A stretch of DNA of 64,000 nucleotides from Oligoflexales bacterium (GTDB lineage Bacteria > Bdellovibrionota_B > Oligoflexia > Oligoflexales > RGVZ01). The notes under the pieces are model-generated. The model searched no databases, had not been told where the DNA came from, and was given only the letters and a program-made list of their open reading frames with translations. How positions within the stretch are numbered: the first letter of the stretch is position 1; every line of letters begins with the position of its first letter. The stretch covers positions 1-64,000 of the forward strand of contig CANFEB010000008.1 in assembly GCA_947445775.1 (NCBI GenBank), written 5' to 3'. Shown here in pieces: positions 1 to 9,671 of this stretch. The translations under genes and the position numbers were made by a program.

Positions 1-233
1 CATTCAGCTCCGCGGCATTGGAGAGGTGCGGGCATCGTGCGATTTTGGGATTCAACATGAGAAAAATGGTAGTTCTAGCCACTGCGATGGCGCCGGCGTG
101 ATGCGAAGCCTCAGCGGAACAGCGAGTAATCTACCGAGAAGAGGAAAGCGGATCCAGAAAATGGCGTAGGCCAATGGCGCGCTCAAGAAATCGTCTAAAT
201 TTCAGAAAAGAAGCGGCGAACGTGCCCTAACAT

Positions 234-1124
234 ATGGAAACCGCCCAAACTCAAATTGCAGGCAGCAGCTGGTCTCGTCCACTGACCAGGATTGCCAAGG
301 ACATGACCATTGACGCGGGCTTGATCTGCGCCCTGCTGGCCCTTGGACTGTTATCGGCAAAAATTGGACGCCTTCGACTAAGGCGCATCAAGTTCAATGG
401 AGGCAAAGCGGCAAAACTGGCCGGATGGCTGGGATTTGCCGGACTGATTTTCTTCGTCTCGCCATTGACCTCCAATCTGCTGCGGGCGCCTCTGCTTCGC
501 GAGGGGGCACGGCTACAAAACAACGGGGGCGGTTGTCCCGGCCATCCGGGCCCCGTGGTGGTTTTGGGTGGGGGGGCGACCCCGGACGGCCTTCCCGGCT
601 TCGAAAGCTTGGAACGCATCAACGCCGCAAGCATCTGGATATCAAAAAATCGGTCAGTCACCCCCTTGACGGTGCTTCTGACTGGCGGACCTGCAAGTGT
701 TGATCGCCCGACAAGTGTTAGCGAGGCTGACGTCATGGCCCGGTTTCTCAGAATGCTGATGGACGAAAAAAAAGGGGGGGCCCCAGGCCGGGTTTCCGGT
801 GAAGGCGGTGCAAGGCTTCAATATTTAACTGAAACCCGCAGCCTTAATACCCACGACAACGCCATCTACAGCCGGGAAATCTTGGGATTCACGCCACCCA
901 CGCGGATTGTCCTCGTAACCTCCCAGGTCCACATGGCGCGTTCGGCCATGACCTTTACCAAGGCCGGATTTGAGGTTTGCGCGGTCGTTGCTTCGGAAGA
1001 AGAACCCATTCTGGGATTTGTCACCGAGGCTGGCTGGCTGAATTTTCCAACGGCTCGCAAAACCAGCGCCACGCTGAACGAATGGTTTGGTATCCTGGGT
1101 TATTGGCTTCGTGGGTGGCTATGA
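234..1124 (+). CDS. YdcF/ElyC/SanA-like (DUF218) membrane protein
   Basis: N-terminal hydrophobic segments, then VVVLGGGA...LTGG...ETRSLNTHDNAIYS...IVLVTSQVHMARS, typical of DUF218 proteins. Confidence 0.8.
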   Translation: METAQTQIAGSSWSRPLTRIAKDMTIDAGLICALLALGLLSAKIGRLRLRRIKFNGGKAAKLAGWLGFAGLIFFVSPLTSNLLRAPLLREGARLQNNGGGCPGHPGPVVVLGGGATPDGLPGFESLERINAASIWISKNRSVTPLTVLLTGGPASVDRPTSVSEADVMARFLRMLMDEKKGGAPGRVSGEGGARLQYLTETRSLNTHDNAIYSREILGFTPPTRIVLVTSQVHMARSAMTFTKAGFEVCAVVASEEEPILGFVTEAGWLNFPTARKTSATLNEWFGILGYWLRGWL

Positions 1125-1164
1125 GAATGGCTATGAGAATGGCTTTGAGAATGGCTTTGAGAAG
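1117..1164. repeat. 12-bp tandem repeat x4 (ggctatgagaat/ggctttgagaat) spanning the stop codon of the YdcF-like gene
   Basis: Direct reading: four consecutive 12-mers; stop TGA at 1122-1124 lies in the first unit. Confidence 0.95.
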
Positions 1165-1233
1165 TTGACTGCCGGCGAATCTCTTTGTAGATATTTAGTC
1201 AAATCAGCCAGCCTAGCCGGAGCAACGTTTCCC

Positions 1234-3144
1234 ATGAAAATCCTGCAATTAACTCCTGAACAGATCCATACAATGACCCTGCGCCAAAAGGACGAATGGT
1301 GGCTGAAAAATGTCTACCAGGGCGACATGCCGCAGCTGACATTGCGATCGGCCTTGACAGGCATGATTCTTGGATCGGTCCTCAGCCTGACCAACCTTTA
1401 TGTCGGGATCAAAACCGGGTGGACCCTTGGCATCGGCATTACGTCCGTGATTCTGGCATTTACGTTTTTCAAACTCATGTCGAAATTTAAAATTGGCGGT
1501 GAACTGTCCATCCTTGAAAACAACGCCATGCAGTCCATTGCGACATCAGCCGGATACATGACCGCGCCCCTCGTTTCATCCATCAGCGCGTATATGCTGA
1601 TCACCAACAAGATGATTCCCATGTGGGATACGATGCTGTGGATCACACTGCTTGCACTCCTTGGCGTATTGTTTGCCTTCCCGCTGAAAAAGCGCTTTAT
1701 CAATGACGAGCAACTACCATTTCCCGAAGGGCGCGCAGCGGGCGTGGTTATGGCCAACCTGCACTCGGGCGACGGCAAGGACGGAATTTTCAAGGCGAAA
1801 ATCCTGGGCATCGGTGCCTTGCTTTCGGCTTCAATGGAAACGCTGCGCAACCACACCATTATGAACTGGCTCGGCGCCAAATGGCTGGCGATCCCGGAAC
1901 ACTGGGACGACTTCCTCTACTCAGCCGGCAGCAGCATCCAACTCAAAATCATGGGCACGCCCCTCAAAGACCTGACGATTCGCTGGGACACTTCAATTGT
2001 CATGCTGGCCACTGGCGGCCTCATGGGCGTCAAGACCGGCGCCTCGATGCTGATCGGTGGATTCCTCAACTACTTCATCCTGGTTCCCTACCTGCTTGAC
2101 CAGGGCATCATCATGTCGCCGAAATTCAAAGACATCACCATGTGGGCCCTGTGGCCGGGCGTGGCGATGATGACGACGTCGTCACTGTTTTCCTTTTTCT
2201 CGAAACCAAAAATGCTGCTGAGTGCTTTTTCGGGCCTGATCCCAAGAAAAGGCCGAAAGAAAAAAGACGAAGACATCTTAAGAGATATCGAACTTCCGAT
2301 GTGGGTATTTGCCGTTGGCATTCCCATCCTCGGCTCTTTGACAGTGATCGTTGGGCATAGCCTGTTCGGCATCGAATATTGGCTGGGCGCCATTGCGATC
2401 CCGATGGTTTTCATCTTCACGCTGATTGCCGTTAATTCTACTGGTTTAACCAGCATCACGCCGACCGGTGCCCTTGGCAAACTAACTCAGCTCAGCTTCA
2501 GCGTTCTGGCTCCGGGCAATATGCAAACCAACATCATGACAGCAGGCATCACCGGTGAAGTTGCCGGTAACGCCAGTAACCTGCTGATGGATATCAAGCC
2601 GGGATACATGCTCGGCGGCAAGCCGCGTCATCAGGCCATTGGCCACGTGCTCGGGATTTTTGCTGGAGCACTGGCATCGGTACCAGTTTTCTACATGATT
2701 TTGCAAAATGACCTGACGAAGATCACATCCGAAGCCATGCCGATGCCGGGCGCCCAAATCTGGAAGGCCGTTGCGGAAGTGCTGACTCAGGGTTTGTCGT
2801 CCCTTCATCCGACGGCGCAATTTGCGGCATTGGTTGGAGGCCTATTGGGGATTGCCATCGAGTTCATGAACATCAAGACAAAGGGCAAGTTCCCAATCTC
2901 GGCCATGGGCTTGGGCCTCGCCTGCGTGCTGCGTTTCAGTGACTGTTGGGCCATGGCACTAGGCGGGTTTCTCTTTTGGGGACTGCACAAGAAATTTGAA
3001 ACGGTGAAGCGCGGCGAAATTGGCCCAGTTAAAACCATGCGCAAGATTTTCGTAAACAATCAAGAAACCGTATGCGCGGGGATCATTGCCGGCGGGTCGA
3101 TCATCGGAATTATCCTGACAATTATTGAAAACGTGTTTCTCTAA
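1234..3144 (+). CDS. OPT family oligopeptide transporter-like membrane protein
   Basis: Multi-TM protein; GMILGSVLSLTNLYVGIKTGWTLGIGITSVILAF and NNAMQSIATSAGYMTAPLVS are OPT-type motifs; ATG at 1234 preferred over the ORF-track start at 1087, which reads through the repeat. Confidence 0.85.
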   Translation: MKILQLTPEQIHTMTLRQKDEWWLKNVYQGDMPQLTLRSALTGMILGSVLSLTNLYVGIKTGWTLGIGITSVILAFTFFKLMSKFKIGGELSILENNAMQSIATSAGYMTAPLVSSISAYMLITNKMIPMWDTMLWITLLALLGVLFAFPLKKRFINDEQLPFPEGRAAGVVMANLHSGDGKDGIFKAKILGIGALLSASMETLRNHTIMNWLGAKWLAIPEHWDDFLYSAGSSIQLKIMGTPLKDLTIRWDTSIVMLATGGLMGVKTGASMLIGGFLNYFILVPYLLDQGIIMSPKFKDITMWALWPGVAMMTTSSLFSFFSKPKMLLSAFSGLIPRKGRKKKDEDILRDIELPMWVFAVGIPILGSLTVIVGHSLFGIEYWLGAIAIPMVFIFTLIAVNSTGLTSITPTGALGKLTQLSFSVLAPGNMQTNIMTAGITGEVAGNASNLLMDIKPGYMLGGKPRHQAIGHVLGIFAGALASVPVFYMILQNDLTKITSEAMPMPGAQIWKAVAEVLTQGLSSLHPTAQFAALVGGLLGIAIEFMNIKTKGKFPISAMGLGLACVLRFSDCWAMALGGFLFWGLHKKFETVKRGEIGPVKTMRKIFVNNQETVCAGIIAGGSIIGIILTIIENVFL

Positions 3145-3147
3145 AAG

Positions 3148-5169
3148 ATGCGAGGCTTATTAAAATACCTCCCCATCCCTGACCATAACGCGCGGTATCT
3201 TGCCGCGTTGTTTGTGTACTGGATGGTTACGTTTTTTGCCTTTCGCCTTGCCTTCCTTCTAGTCAACTTGCCGATCTTTTCTGACGTAGGCCTGAGTCTA
3301 CGCGGGATGCTGGCCGCGCTGCCCCTCGATGCTTCGATGGCAGCCTGGCTCTGTGCATTTCCCTGGCTGGTGATCCTGATTGGCAGCTCTTTCAAAATCC
3401 GTTTGGTTCCCCTTAAAATCCGGCTGATTTCAGGGATGACGCTGATTATCACCCTGATTTACGCCCTGATCGCCACCGGTGAAGCCGCCGTCTATTCCGA
3501 ATGGAAATCAAAACTTAACTTCAAGGCCCTGTCGTTTCTTGCGCAACCATCTGAATTTCTGGCGATCGCCGACGTTTCCCAAATTCTGATGATGGCTGGG
3601 CTTTGGCTCGCAATGGCTGCGATTGCCATTGTCGCCTACCTGCGTTGGGTTCAGCCTGTTCTTCAGAAAAAAATTCCTGAGGCATCAACAAGCAAGCTGG
3701 CCTCTTTTCTGATGCTCGCAATTTACTCCTTGCCCCTCGCATTTTTCGTGCGCGGCGGCACTGGGCGCATGCCCATTAGTATGAGCAGCGTCTATTACTC
3801 GAGCAATCCTGCGTACAATGATTTGGCCGTGAATCCCGGCTGGAACATGATGTTTCAATTGCTGAATTCCTGGGCTGTTTTTGGCAAAGGCAACCCCTTT
3901 GAGTTCATGCCAATTGAAAGCGCACGGGGAATTGTCCGAGAAATGCACGCGGGTGCCCCCCAGGAAGTTGCCCTGCGATCCAGCCTCCAAACCAGCATCC
4001 TAAGCAGCAGCCGACCAAACATAGTCCTCTTGATCCTTGAGAGCTGGTCCGCCGACATGATTTCTTCCATCACCAAGGGGCCAGAGGAATTCACACCGGA
4101 ATTTCACAAGCTGGAAAAAGATGGAATCCTGTTTACCCGATTCCATGCCAACGGCAATCGCTCGCAACAGGGAATTACTTCAATTTTGATGGGGTTTCCT
4201 GCGCTGGGACTCGTTACCGCTGCGGACGATCTTGGGTTCGTGGCACGCCTTCCTGGTCTAGGGAAACACCTTGGCAAGGCTGGCTATGATTCGGCATTTA
4301 TTTATGGCGGGCGCCTCGATTTCGGCAACATCACGGGTGTGGTGATGAATGCTGGGTTTCAAAAAATCAAATCGGGCGAGGAGAATTTTCCACGGGACCT
4401 GCAGCGCGGTTCCATGGGCGTCCACGACGGTGAGATTGTCGGTGAGGTCATTTCAGAGGCTGACCAGCTTAAAGAGCCTTTTTTCCTGGCGCAATTTACA
4501 CTGAGTTCCCACGCGCCTTACGATTTTCCGCTGGCGGATCCCCAGGGCACCAGCAAAAATTTAAGCAAAAATTTAAGCGAACATTTAGGGGAAGCGCTCT
4601 ACGCCAGTTCAATCCGTTACACGGACGCAGCCCTGGGAAAGTTTTTTGCCAAAGCTAAAACTCGCCCCTGGTACAAAAACACCTTGTTTGTACTGGTGGC
4701 GGACCACAGCCACAATAGTTGGCGAGACTTGCCGAGCTGGCATCCGGAATATCGCAAGATTCCTCTATTGCTGACCGGACCGGCTATAAAAAAAGAATTT
4801 AGAGGCACTCAGAACCGCACTGTCGGTTCTCAAGTGGACATTCCCGCGACGATACTCGGGCAAGTGGGCCAAACAGAACAATCGGGAGAGCGCACAAAAA
4901 CTAGCCATGCAGCGAAAGAATTTGAATGGTCCCGGGATCTACTCGGCAACCAAAAAAACCAATTCGCCCAGTATGAATTGAATTATGGATTCGGGTTTGT
5001 GACCTCTGATGGGGCCATTGTCTACGACAAGTCATCCAACAGAACGATGCTATCAACCGTCCCCGACCATTCCTCACGCGTCGCCACGCGGATGGGAATG
5101 GCCTACACGCAATGCACCATGCAGACGTTTATCGATGGCCAATGGTGCGGCGCCAAGCCTTTGTTCTAA
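3148..5169 (+). CDS. LTA synthase-like sulfatase-family membrane phosphotransferase
   Basis: N-terminal TM segments followed by PNIVLLILESWSADM...GNRSQQGITSILMGFPALG...FVLVADHSHN, alkaline-phosphatase superfamily signature. Confidence 0.85.
   Translation: MRGLLKYLPIPDHNARYLAALFVYWMVTFFAFRLAFLLVNLPIFSDVGLSLRGMLAALPLDASMAAWLCAFPWLVILIGSSFKIRLVPLKIRLISGMTLIITLIYALIATGEAAVYSEWKSKLNFKALSFLAQPSEFLAIADVSQILMMAGLWLAMAAIAIVAYLRWVQPVLQKKIPEASTSKLASFLMLAIYSLPLAFFVRGGTGRMPISMSSVYYSSNPAYNDLAVNPGWNMMFQLLNSWAVFGKGNPFEFMPIESARGIVREMHAGAPQEVALRSSLQTSILSSSRPNIVLLILESWSADMISSITKGPEEFTPEFHKLEKDGILFTRFHANGNRSQQGITSILMGFPALGLVTAADDLGFVARLPGLGKHLGKAGYDSAFIYGGRLDFGNITGVVMNAGFQKIKSGEENFPRDLQRGSMGVHDGEIVGEVISEADQLKEPFFLAQFTLSSHAPYDFPLADPQGTSKNLSKNLSEHLGEALYASSIRYTDAALGKFFAKAKTRPWYKNTLFVLVADHSHNSWRDLPSWHPEYRKIPLLLTGPAIKKEFRGTQNRTVGSQVDIPATILGQVGQTEQSGERTKTSHAAKEFEWSRDLLGNQKNQFAQYELNYGFGFVTSDGAIVYDKSSNRTMLSTVPDHSSRVATRMGMAYTQCTMQTFIDGQWCGAKPLF
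4552..4587. repeat. 12-bp in-frame tandem repeat x3 (agcaaaaattta)
   Basis: Direct reading; encodes SKNLSKNLSEHL. Confidence 0.9.
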
Positions 5170-5181
5170 CGACAGGTTGGC

Positions 5182-7002
5182 TCAGCCTTCTTTGTTGCCA
5201 AACAAAGCACGGAACATTTTCTTAACCAAACCGACCACAGATGAACCTTGCGGAGCAACCGGGGATTTATGAGCAGGGGCTTGATTATTCTGACCACGAT
5301 CGTGACGCGGGCGGTTGCGCTCTTGTTGGCGATCTTGATGATTTTGCGAACGACCCTGACCTTGCTGGCCTCCTTGGGCCCGAGGCTGAGAATTCTGCGA
5401 AGAATTCTGTTGAGTCTGCTCATTGCGGCGCGGACCACGGTCGCCACTAGGACGCGGACCACGGTCGCCACCAGGACGCGGACCACGGTCACCACTAGGA
5501 CGCGGACCACGGTCGCCACCAGGACGCGGACCACGGTCACCACCAGGACGCGGACCACGGTCACCAGGACGAGATGGGCCGCTACCGGCGCGGCTGCCGC
5601 CTGCGAAGCGACTTGCTTTTGCGTCTTTCCATGCCTTGATGCGTTCTTCGAAGGGATTGCCTGATGAGTCAGAGATCAGATCGTAGGACGGGTCAAACCA
5701 CTTGGCCTTCACCGGGAATTGCTCGCCAAGGAGCTCCTTGATCCCGGCAAAATTTTCGCCGTAATCATCACAAACCAGAGAGAATGAACTCCCCTTTGCG
5801 CCTGCGCGGGCTGTGCGGCCGATGCGGTGGACGTAGTTGGCCGGCTCTTGCGGCAAGTCAAAGTTGTAGACATGGGTGATGCGAGAAATGTGCAATCCAC
5901 GGCTGGCGACGTCGGTGGCGATCAGCCCCTTGACCTTGCCTTCCTTGATCTTGTGGATCAACTGGATGCGTTTGCTCTGGGGCAAATCACCCGTAAGCAG
6001 ATCGACGTCAATGCCGTTGCGGGACAGCTTAAAGTGCAGCCATTCTGCCGTGAGTTTCGTGTTGGTGAAGATGAGGCAGCACTCAGGATTGTGCTCGCGT
6101 AACATCCCAAGCATGACCTTTAATTTGTTCGGAGCATCAACAATAATCGCGTGCTGCTCGATATTTTCTGGGGTCATTGTTTCAGGGTTGACCGAAATGT
6201 AGGCCGGCTTGTCGAGGTATTCGAAAGCAAGTTCCTTGACTTCGTCATTGGTCGTCGCGGAAAAAAGCAGTTTCTGGACATCTTGGGGGAGTTTGCTCAG
6301 GAAAAACTCGACGTCGTCAATGAACCCCATGTCAAACATGCGGTCGGCTTCATCGCAAACGAAAATCTTACACTGCTCCAAGCGGATCAGTTTTTTCTCG
6401 AAATAGTCCTTCAGGCGTCCCGGCGTCGCAATGATGACATCTACGCCGTCCCGGAGGGTCTTGGCTTGTTTTTCGTAATCAATCCCACCAAACACGGCGA
6501 GAGAGGTGATACCCAGTGGCCCAAAAACGGTTTGGGCATCTTGCTCAATCTGCATAGCAAGTTCACGGGTCGGCGCCAGAACCAATGCCAGTGGGTGCGC
6601 AGCACCGCTGGCGAGCTTCGAGCCATCCGGAGCAGTCTGGTTAGAGCTGGCTGCTGTTGCCCGGTGCTCCAAAATCCGCTGGCCGGCCGTGATCAAAAAG
6701 ACACCCGTCTTGCCGGTTCCAGTTTGGGCAAACCCGGCCACATCCCGTCCCGCTAGGGTCAGGGGAAGGCACATACCCTGAACTGGCGTCGGCTGGGTCC
6801 AGCCAAGATCAGCGATGGCCTTACGCAACGCGTCGGACAAAGGGGCATCGGCAAATGAGGTCAGGCTTTCGGAGGCGCCTTCATCGGCAGCCGACTTGCG
6901 GGATTCGTCCTCAAAATCGTTCTCGGGGCGGATAATCTCCGGTTTTTCTTCGGAAATTTGTTCATCAACGGGTTTCTCGTTGTCAATCAGGCTTTCGGTC
7001 AT
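5182..7002 (-). CDS. DEAD-box ATP-dependent RNA helicase with RGPRPGGD-repeat C-terminal tail
   Basis: AQTGTGKT, PTRELA, DEAD, SATT, HRIGRTARAG motifs; C-terminus contains (RGPRPGGD)n. Confidence 0.95.
   Translation of the reverse strand: MTESLIDNEKPVDEQISEEKPEIIRPENDFEDESRKSAADEGASESLTSFADAPLSDALRKAIADLGWTQPTPVQGMCLPLTLAGRDVAGFAQTGTGKTGVFLITAGQRILEHRATAASSNQTAPDGSKLASGAAHPLALVLAPTRELAMQIEQDAQTVFGPLGITSLAVFGGIDYEKQAKTLRDGVDVIIATPGRLKDYFEKKLIRLEQCKIFVCDEADRMFDMGFIDDVEFFLSKLPQDVQKLLFSATTNDEVKELAFEYLDKPAYISVNPETMTPENIEQHAIIVDAPNKLKVMLGMLREHNPECCLIFTNTKLTAEWLHFKLSRNGIDVDLLTGDLPQSKRIQLIHKIKEGKVKGLIATDVASRGLHISRITHVYNFDLPQEPANYVHRIGRTARAGAKGSSFSLVCDDYGENFAGIKELLGEQFPVKAKWFDPSYDLISDSSGNPFEERIKAWKDAKASRFAGGSRAGSGPSRPGDRGPRPGGDRGPRPGGDRGPRPSGDRGPRPGGDRGPRPSGDRGPRRNEQTQQNSSQNSQPRAQGGQQGQGRSQNHQDRQQERNRPRHDRGQNNQAPAHKSPVAPQGSSVVGLVKKMFRALFGNKEG
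5434..5573. repeat. 24-bp tandem repeat (accacggtcgccaccaggacgcgg), five full copies plus a shortened one
   Basis: Direct reading; encodes the RGPRPGGD repeats of the helicase tail. Confidence 0.95.
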
Positions 7003-7158
7003 TTTCTGTGGTTTTCTCTTTGATTACAGGTTGTTATGCAAGTTTTTATGGCGGCGATTTATAGGTCGAGGTCAACCCCAGCTTCAGCTTTTCCGGCTGC
7101 TTTCCGATTTCCTTACTGAGAAGCAGCATATTTTTGATGACAAGCCCGAGGGACCATC

Positions 7159-7476
7159 GTGATGGCCGACGAAGCAAAATCAGCGGCAGCAACTGAGCCA
7201 GACAGCCAGAATGCCCCTCACCATACAGAAGGAACCCCTGCGGCGCAAGGCACGGCGGCATTGGCGTCCATTGTAACTGCCCAAAACAAGTTTTTAGCCA
7301 TGCTTAACCTCCGAATGACCCAAGCGGAGGGGCTCGGCCTTCTGGCCCTCGATTTTCCTGAAACTAAGCAAGCCGCCGCCGAATCCTATGGAACCCTGTG
7401 GCGCAGCAACGCCCGCCGTTGCTTTTTGGTCGTCACCCGCATCAAACGACGCATGAGCTCATTGCCCACAACCTGA
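7159..7476 (+). CDS. hypothetical small protein
   Basis: ORF only; fits the gap and direction upstream of the CpoB-like gene. Confidence 0.35.
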   Translation: MMADEAKSAAATEPDSQNAPHHTEGTPAAQGTAALASIVTAQNKFLAMLNLRMTQAEGLGLLALDFPETKQAAAESYGTLWRSNARRCFLVVTRIKRRMSSLPTT

Positions 7477-7563
7477 TCCTTGTGGTTAAAATAGGTAAGC
7501 ACCGAATCCAATTGGATTTAGCCACCTGTTTTCCATGTTTTTTGTTTTCACGGGAGTTTCTCG

Positions 7564-8610
7564 ATGATGCCTGGATCAGCTGTCGCAAATTTCTGCCTTC
7601 GCCGTGCCGTGAAACGGTTTTCTAAAATCTCGCTCATCTTGCCAATCTTGATGCTTGCCGGGTGCTTCACCCCAGCCAAGGAACGGCAATTGCGTGACGA
7701 AATATTCAATCTGCAAACCCGGGTCATGCAGCTTGAAAGCGCTTTGATGGATGAAAATACACCCGCCGGAGAGGCCGCCAAAAGACGCCTTGCATCCACG
7801 GCGGCGGATATTGAAAAATTGTCTAGTGAAATGAGCCGTATCAAAGGCGAGTTGGATGCGATGAAAATCGGCGTCACCACTGGTTTCATGCCAGGCGTAG
7901 AAGGCGACCAGGCCAATACTCTAGGCGGCAGACTGCGCGCTCTAACTGAACAAATGGCAGCCCTAGAGGCCAATCAAGGCGACGTGATTTCGTCGCTTGA
8001 AAAACAGGGAGTTAGCCTTAAAGGCCCAGAGAAACCGCGCGGCTCCGTCGGCCGAACTAGTGACAAAGCTGGCGACAAGGCGAGCGACCGCCAGCAGGAA
8101 AAATCATCTGATCGGATCACGGATCACGCCGGCAATCACGCCTCTCAAGGCGAAGTCGACGCCGATAGCGGCAGCGGCGACGCAGCTTCCCGCAAAGAAG
8201 ACACTCGCAAACAAGAAAAGTCCCTAGGCACGACGAAACAATTCCGAGATGCCTACGGAAAACGCCAATTCAAACGCATCGTGGAAGACGCGCCTGCTGC
8301 GGTAAAAGCCGCCAGCAAACCGAAAGACCGCGAAGAAATTGCATTCCTTCATGCCGAGGCACTTTATAAATTGGGCCAAATGCGTGAAGCAGCCCTCCAA
8401 TTCAATGAATTTATCGACACCAAACCTGCCGTGAAATATCTACCCCAGGCCCGCCTGCGGATGGGTGATGCTTTCCGCAATTTGGGCGACCCAGGTACCG
8501 CCAAAATCTATTACCAGGAATTAATCACCAAGCACCCCAAGAGCCCCGAGGCATCCAAAGCCAAGGACCGGTTGAAAGAGCTTGGCAAATCCGCGCGGGC
8601 AGGCCATTAA
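7564..8610 (+). CDS. CpoB/YbgF-like TPR lipoprotein
   Basis: Lipobox-like MLAGC, coiled-coil region, C-terminal TPR (LKELGKS end) typical of YbgF. Confidence 0.75.
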   Translation: MMPGSAVANFCLRRAVKRFSKISLILPILMLAGCFTPAKERQLRDEIFNLQTRVMQLESALMDENTPAGEAAKRRLASTAADIEKLSSEMSRIKGELDAMKIGVTTGFMPGVEGDQANTLGGRLRALTEQMAALEANQGDVISSLEKQGVSLKGPEKPRGSVGRTSDKAGDKASDRQQEKSSDRITDHAGNHASQGEVDADSGSGDAASRKEDTRKQEKSLGTTKQFRDAYGKRQFKRIVEDAPAAVKAASKPKDREEIAFLHAEALYKLGQMREAALQFNEFIDTKPAVKYLPQARLRMGDAFRNLGDPGTAKIYYQELITKHPKSPEASKAKDRLKELGKSARAGH

Positions 8611-8618
8611 CCGTACCG

Positions 8619-9671
8619 ATGTTGATCCTCGGAATTGAATCCAGTTGCGACGAAACCGCTATCGCCCTCCTCAAGGATGGGCGCCAGGTTCTTGCATCCA
8701 AAATTTCCTCACAAATCCCACGTCACGCCCCCTTCGGCGGAGTCGTTCCGGAAATCGCTGCGCGCGAGCATCTTGAGGCCATTCACCCGCTCTTTAATGC
8801 GACCCTGGCCGAAGCCAACATCACCCTTGCCGATGTTGATGCCATTGCGGTCACCCAGGGGCCCGGCCTAGTCGGGGCGCTGCTGGTCGGTGTCTCCTTT
8901 GCCAAGGGGTTGGCCCTCGCCACCAATAAACCGCTTATTCCGGTGGACCACGTTCATGCCCATATTCACGGGGCCTTACTCGGCCTGCCCGCCGATGTCG
9001 CCGCCACTGCCTTGCCGTGCCTAGCGCTCGTGGTCTCTGGCGGGCATACAAACCTCTACCTGGTGGAGACTCCACTGGACTTCAAGCTGATCGCCCACAC
9101 TGCGGACGATGCCTGCGGCGAATGCCTAGATAAAGTCGGCAAACTTCTTGGCCTGCCTTATCCGGGCGGACCGTGGATCGAAAAAATCGCGGCGCGCGGC
9201 AATCCAGATACGGTTGCCATGCCGCGCATGGTGGAAAAAAAATCCCAGATGGAATTCAGTTACTCTGGCCTGAAAACTCACATGGCCCAATTGATTGCGC
9301 GTTTACCCCAACCTATTCCCGAAAATCAAGTCGCCGACATGTGCGCCGCGTTTCAACGCGAGGCCTTTCAACAGATTATTCGCAAGTTGGACATTGCCCG
9401 AAAAAAATTCCCCCATGTTCGCAGCATTGTCATTGCCGGTGGCGTGGCCGCTAATCAGGCTTTTCGAGGCATGGCAGAGCAGACTTTTAATATTCCATGC
9501 TACTTTCCAGACTTGGCCTATTGTTCCGATAACGCAGCCATGATCGCCGCTCTTGGCTGGCATTCGATTCGCAATCGTGGTCCACAGGAATTCATGACCA
9601 GCGACTGGGATGTCTACGCGCGTTATCCATTTGAAGACCACAAGTTCGACATTGCGGAGGCCCACGCGTGA
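8619..9671 (+). CDS. tsaD: tRNA N6-adenosine threonylcarbamoyltransferase TsaD
   Basis: MLILGIESSCDETAIALL, VVPEIAAREHL, HVHAHIHGALL, VSGGHTNLY, GGVAANQAFR. Confidence 0.97.
   Translation: MLILGIESSCDETAIALLKDGRQVLASKISSQIPRHAPFGGVVPEIAAREHLEAIHPLFNATLAEANITLADVDAIAVTQGPGLVGALLVGVSFAKGLALATNKPLIPVDHVHAHIHGALLGLPADVAATALPCLALVVSGGHTNLYLVETPLDFKLIAHTADDACGECLDKVGKLLGLPYPGGPWIEKIAARGNPDTVAMPRMVEKKSQMEFSYSGLKTHMAQLIARLPQPIPENQVADMCAAFQREAFQQIIRKLDIARKKFPHVRSIVIAGGVAANQAFRGMAEQTFNIPCYFPDLAYCSDNAAMIAALGWHSIRNRGPQEFMTSDWDVYARYPFEDHKFDIAEAHA

Noticed and set aside
2-175. Frame open from the window edge (IQLRGIGEVRASCDFGIQHEKNG...KMA-stop), possible end of an upstream gene
   Set aside because: Too short, no recognisable motif, and upstream sequence is not available.
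1296-2820. Multiple 60-160 aa ORFs on both strands within the OPT transporter
   Set aside because: Overlap a clear transporter reading frame; composition typical of shadow ORFs.
5434-5573. Possible CRISPR array
   Set aside because: 24-bp units are contiguous with no unique spacers and are in-frame coding.
5241-5686. Plus-strand ORFs over the helicase repeat region (TRTRTTVATRTRT..., RRGPRSPLGRG...)
   Set aside because: Antisense shadows of the 24-bp repeat in the DEAD-box helicase gene; no start context.
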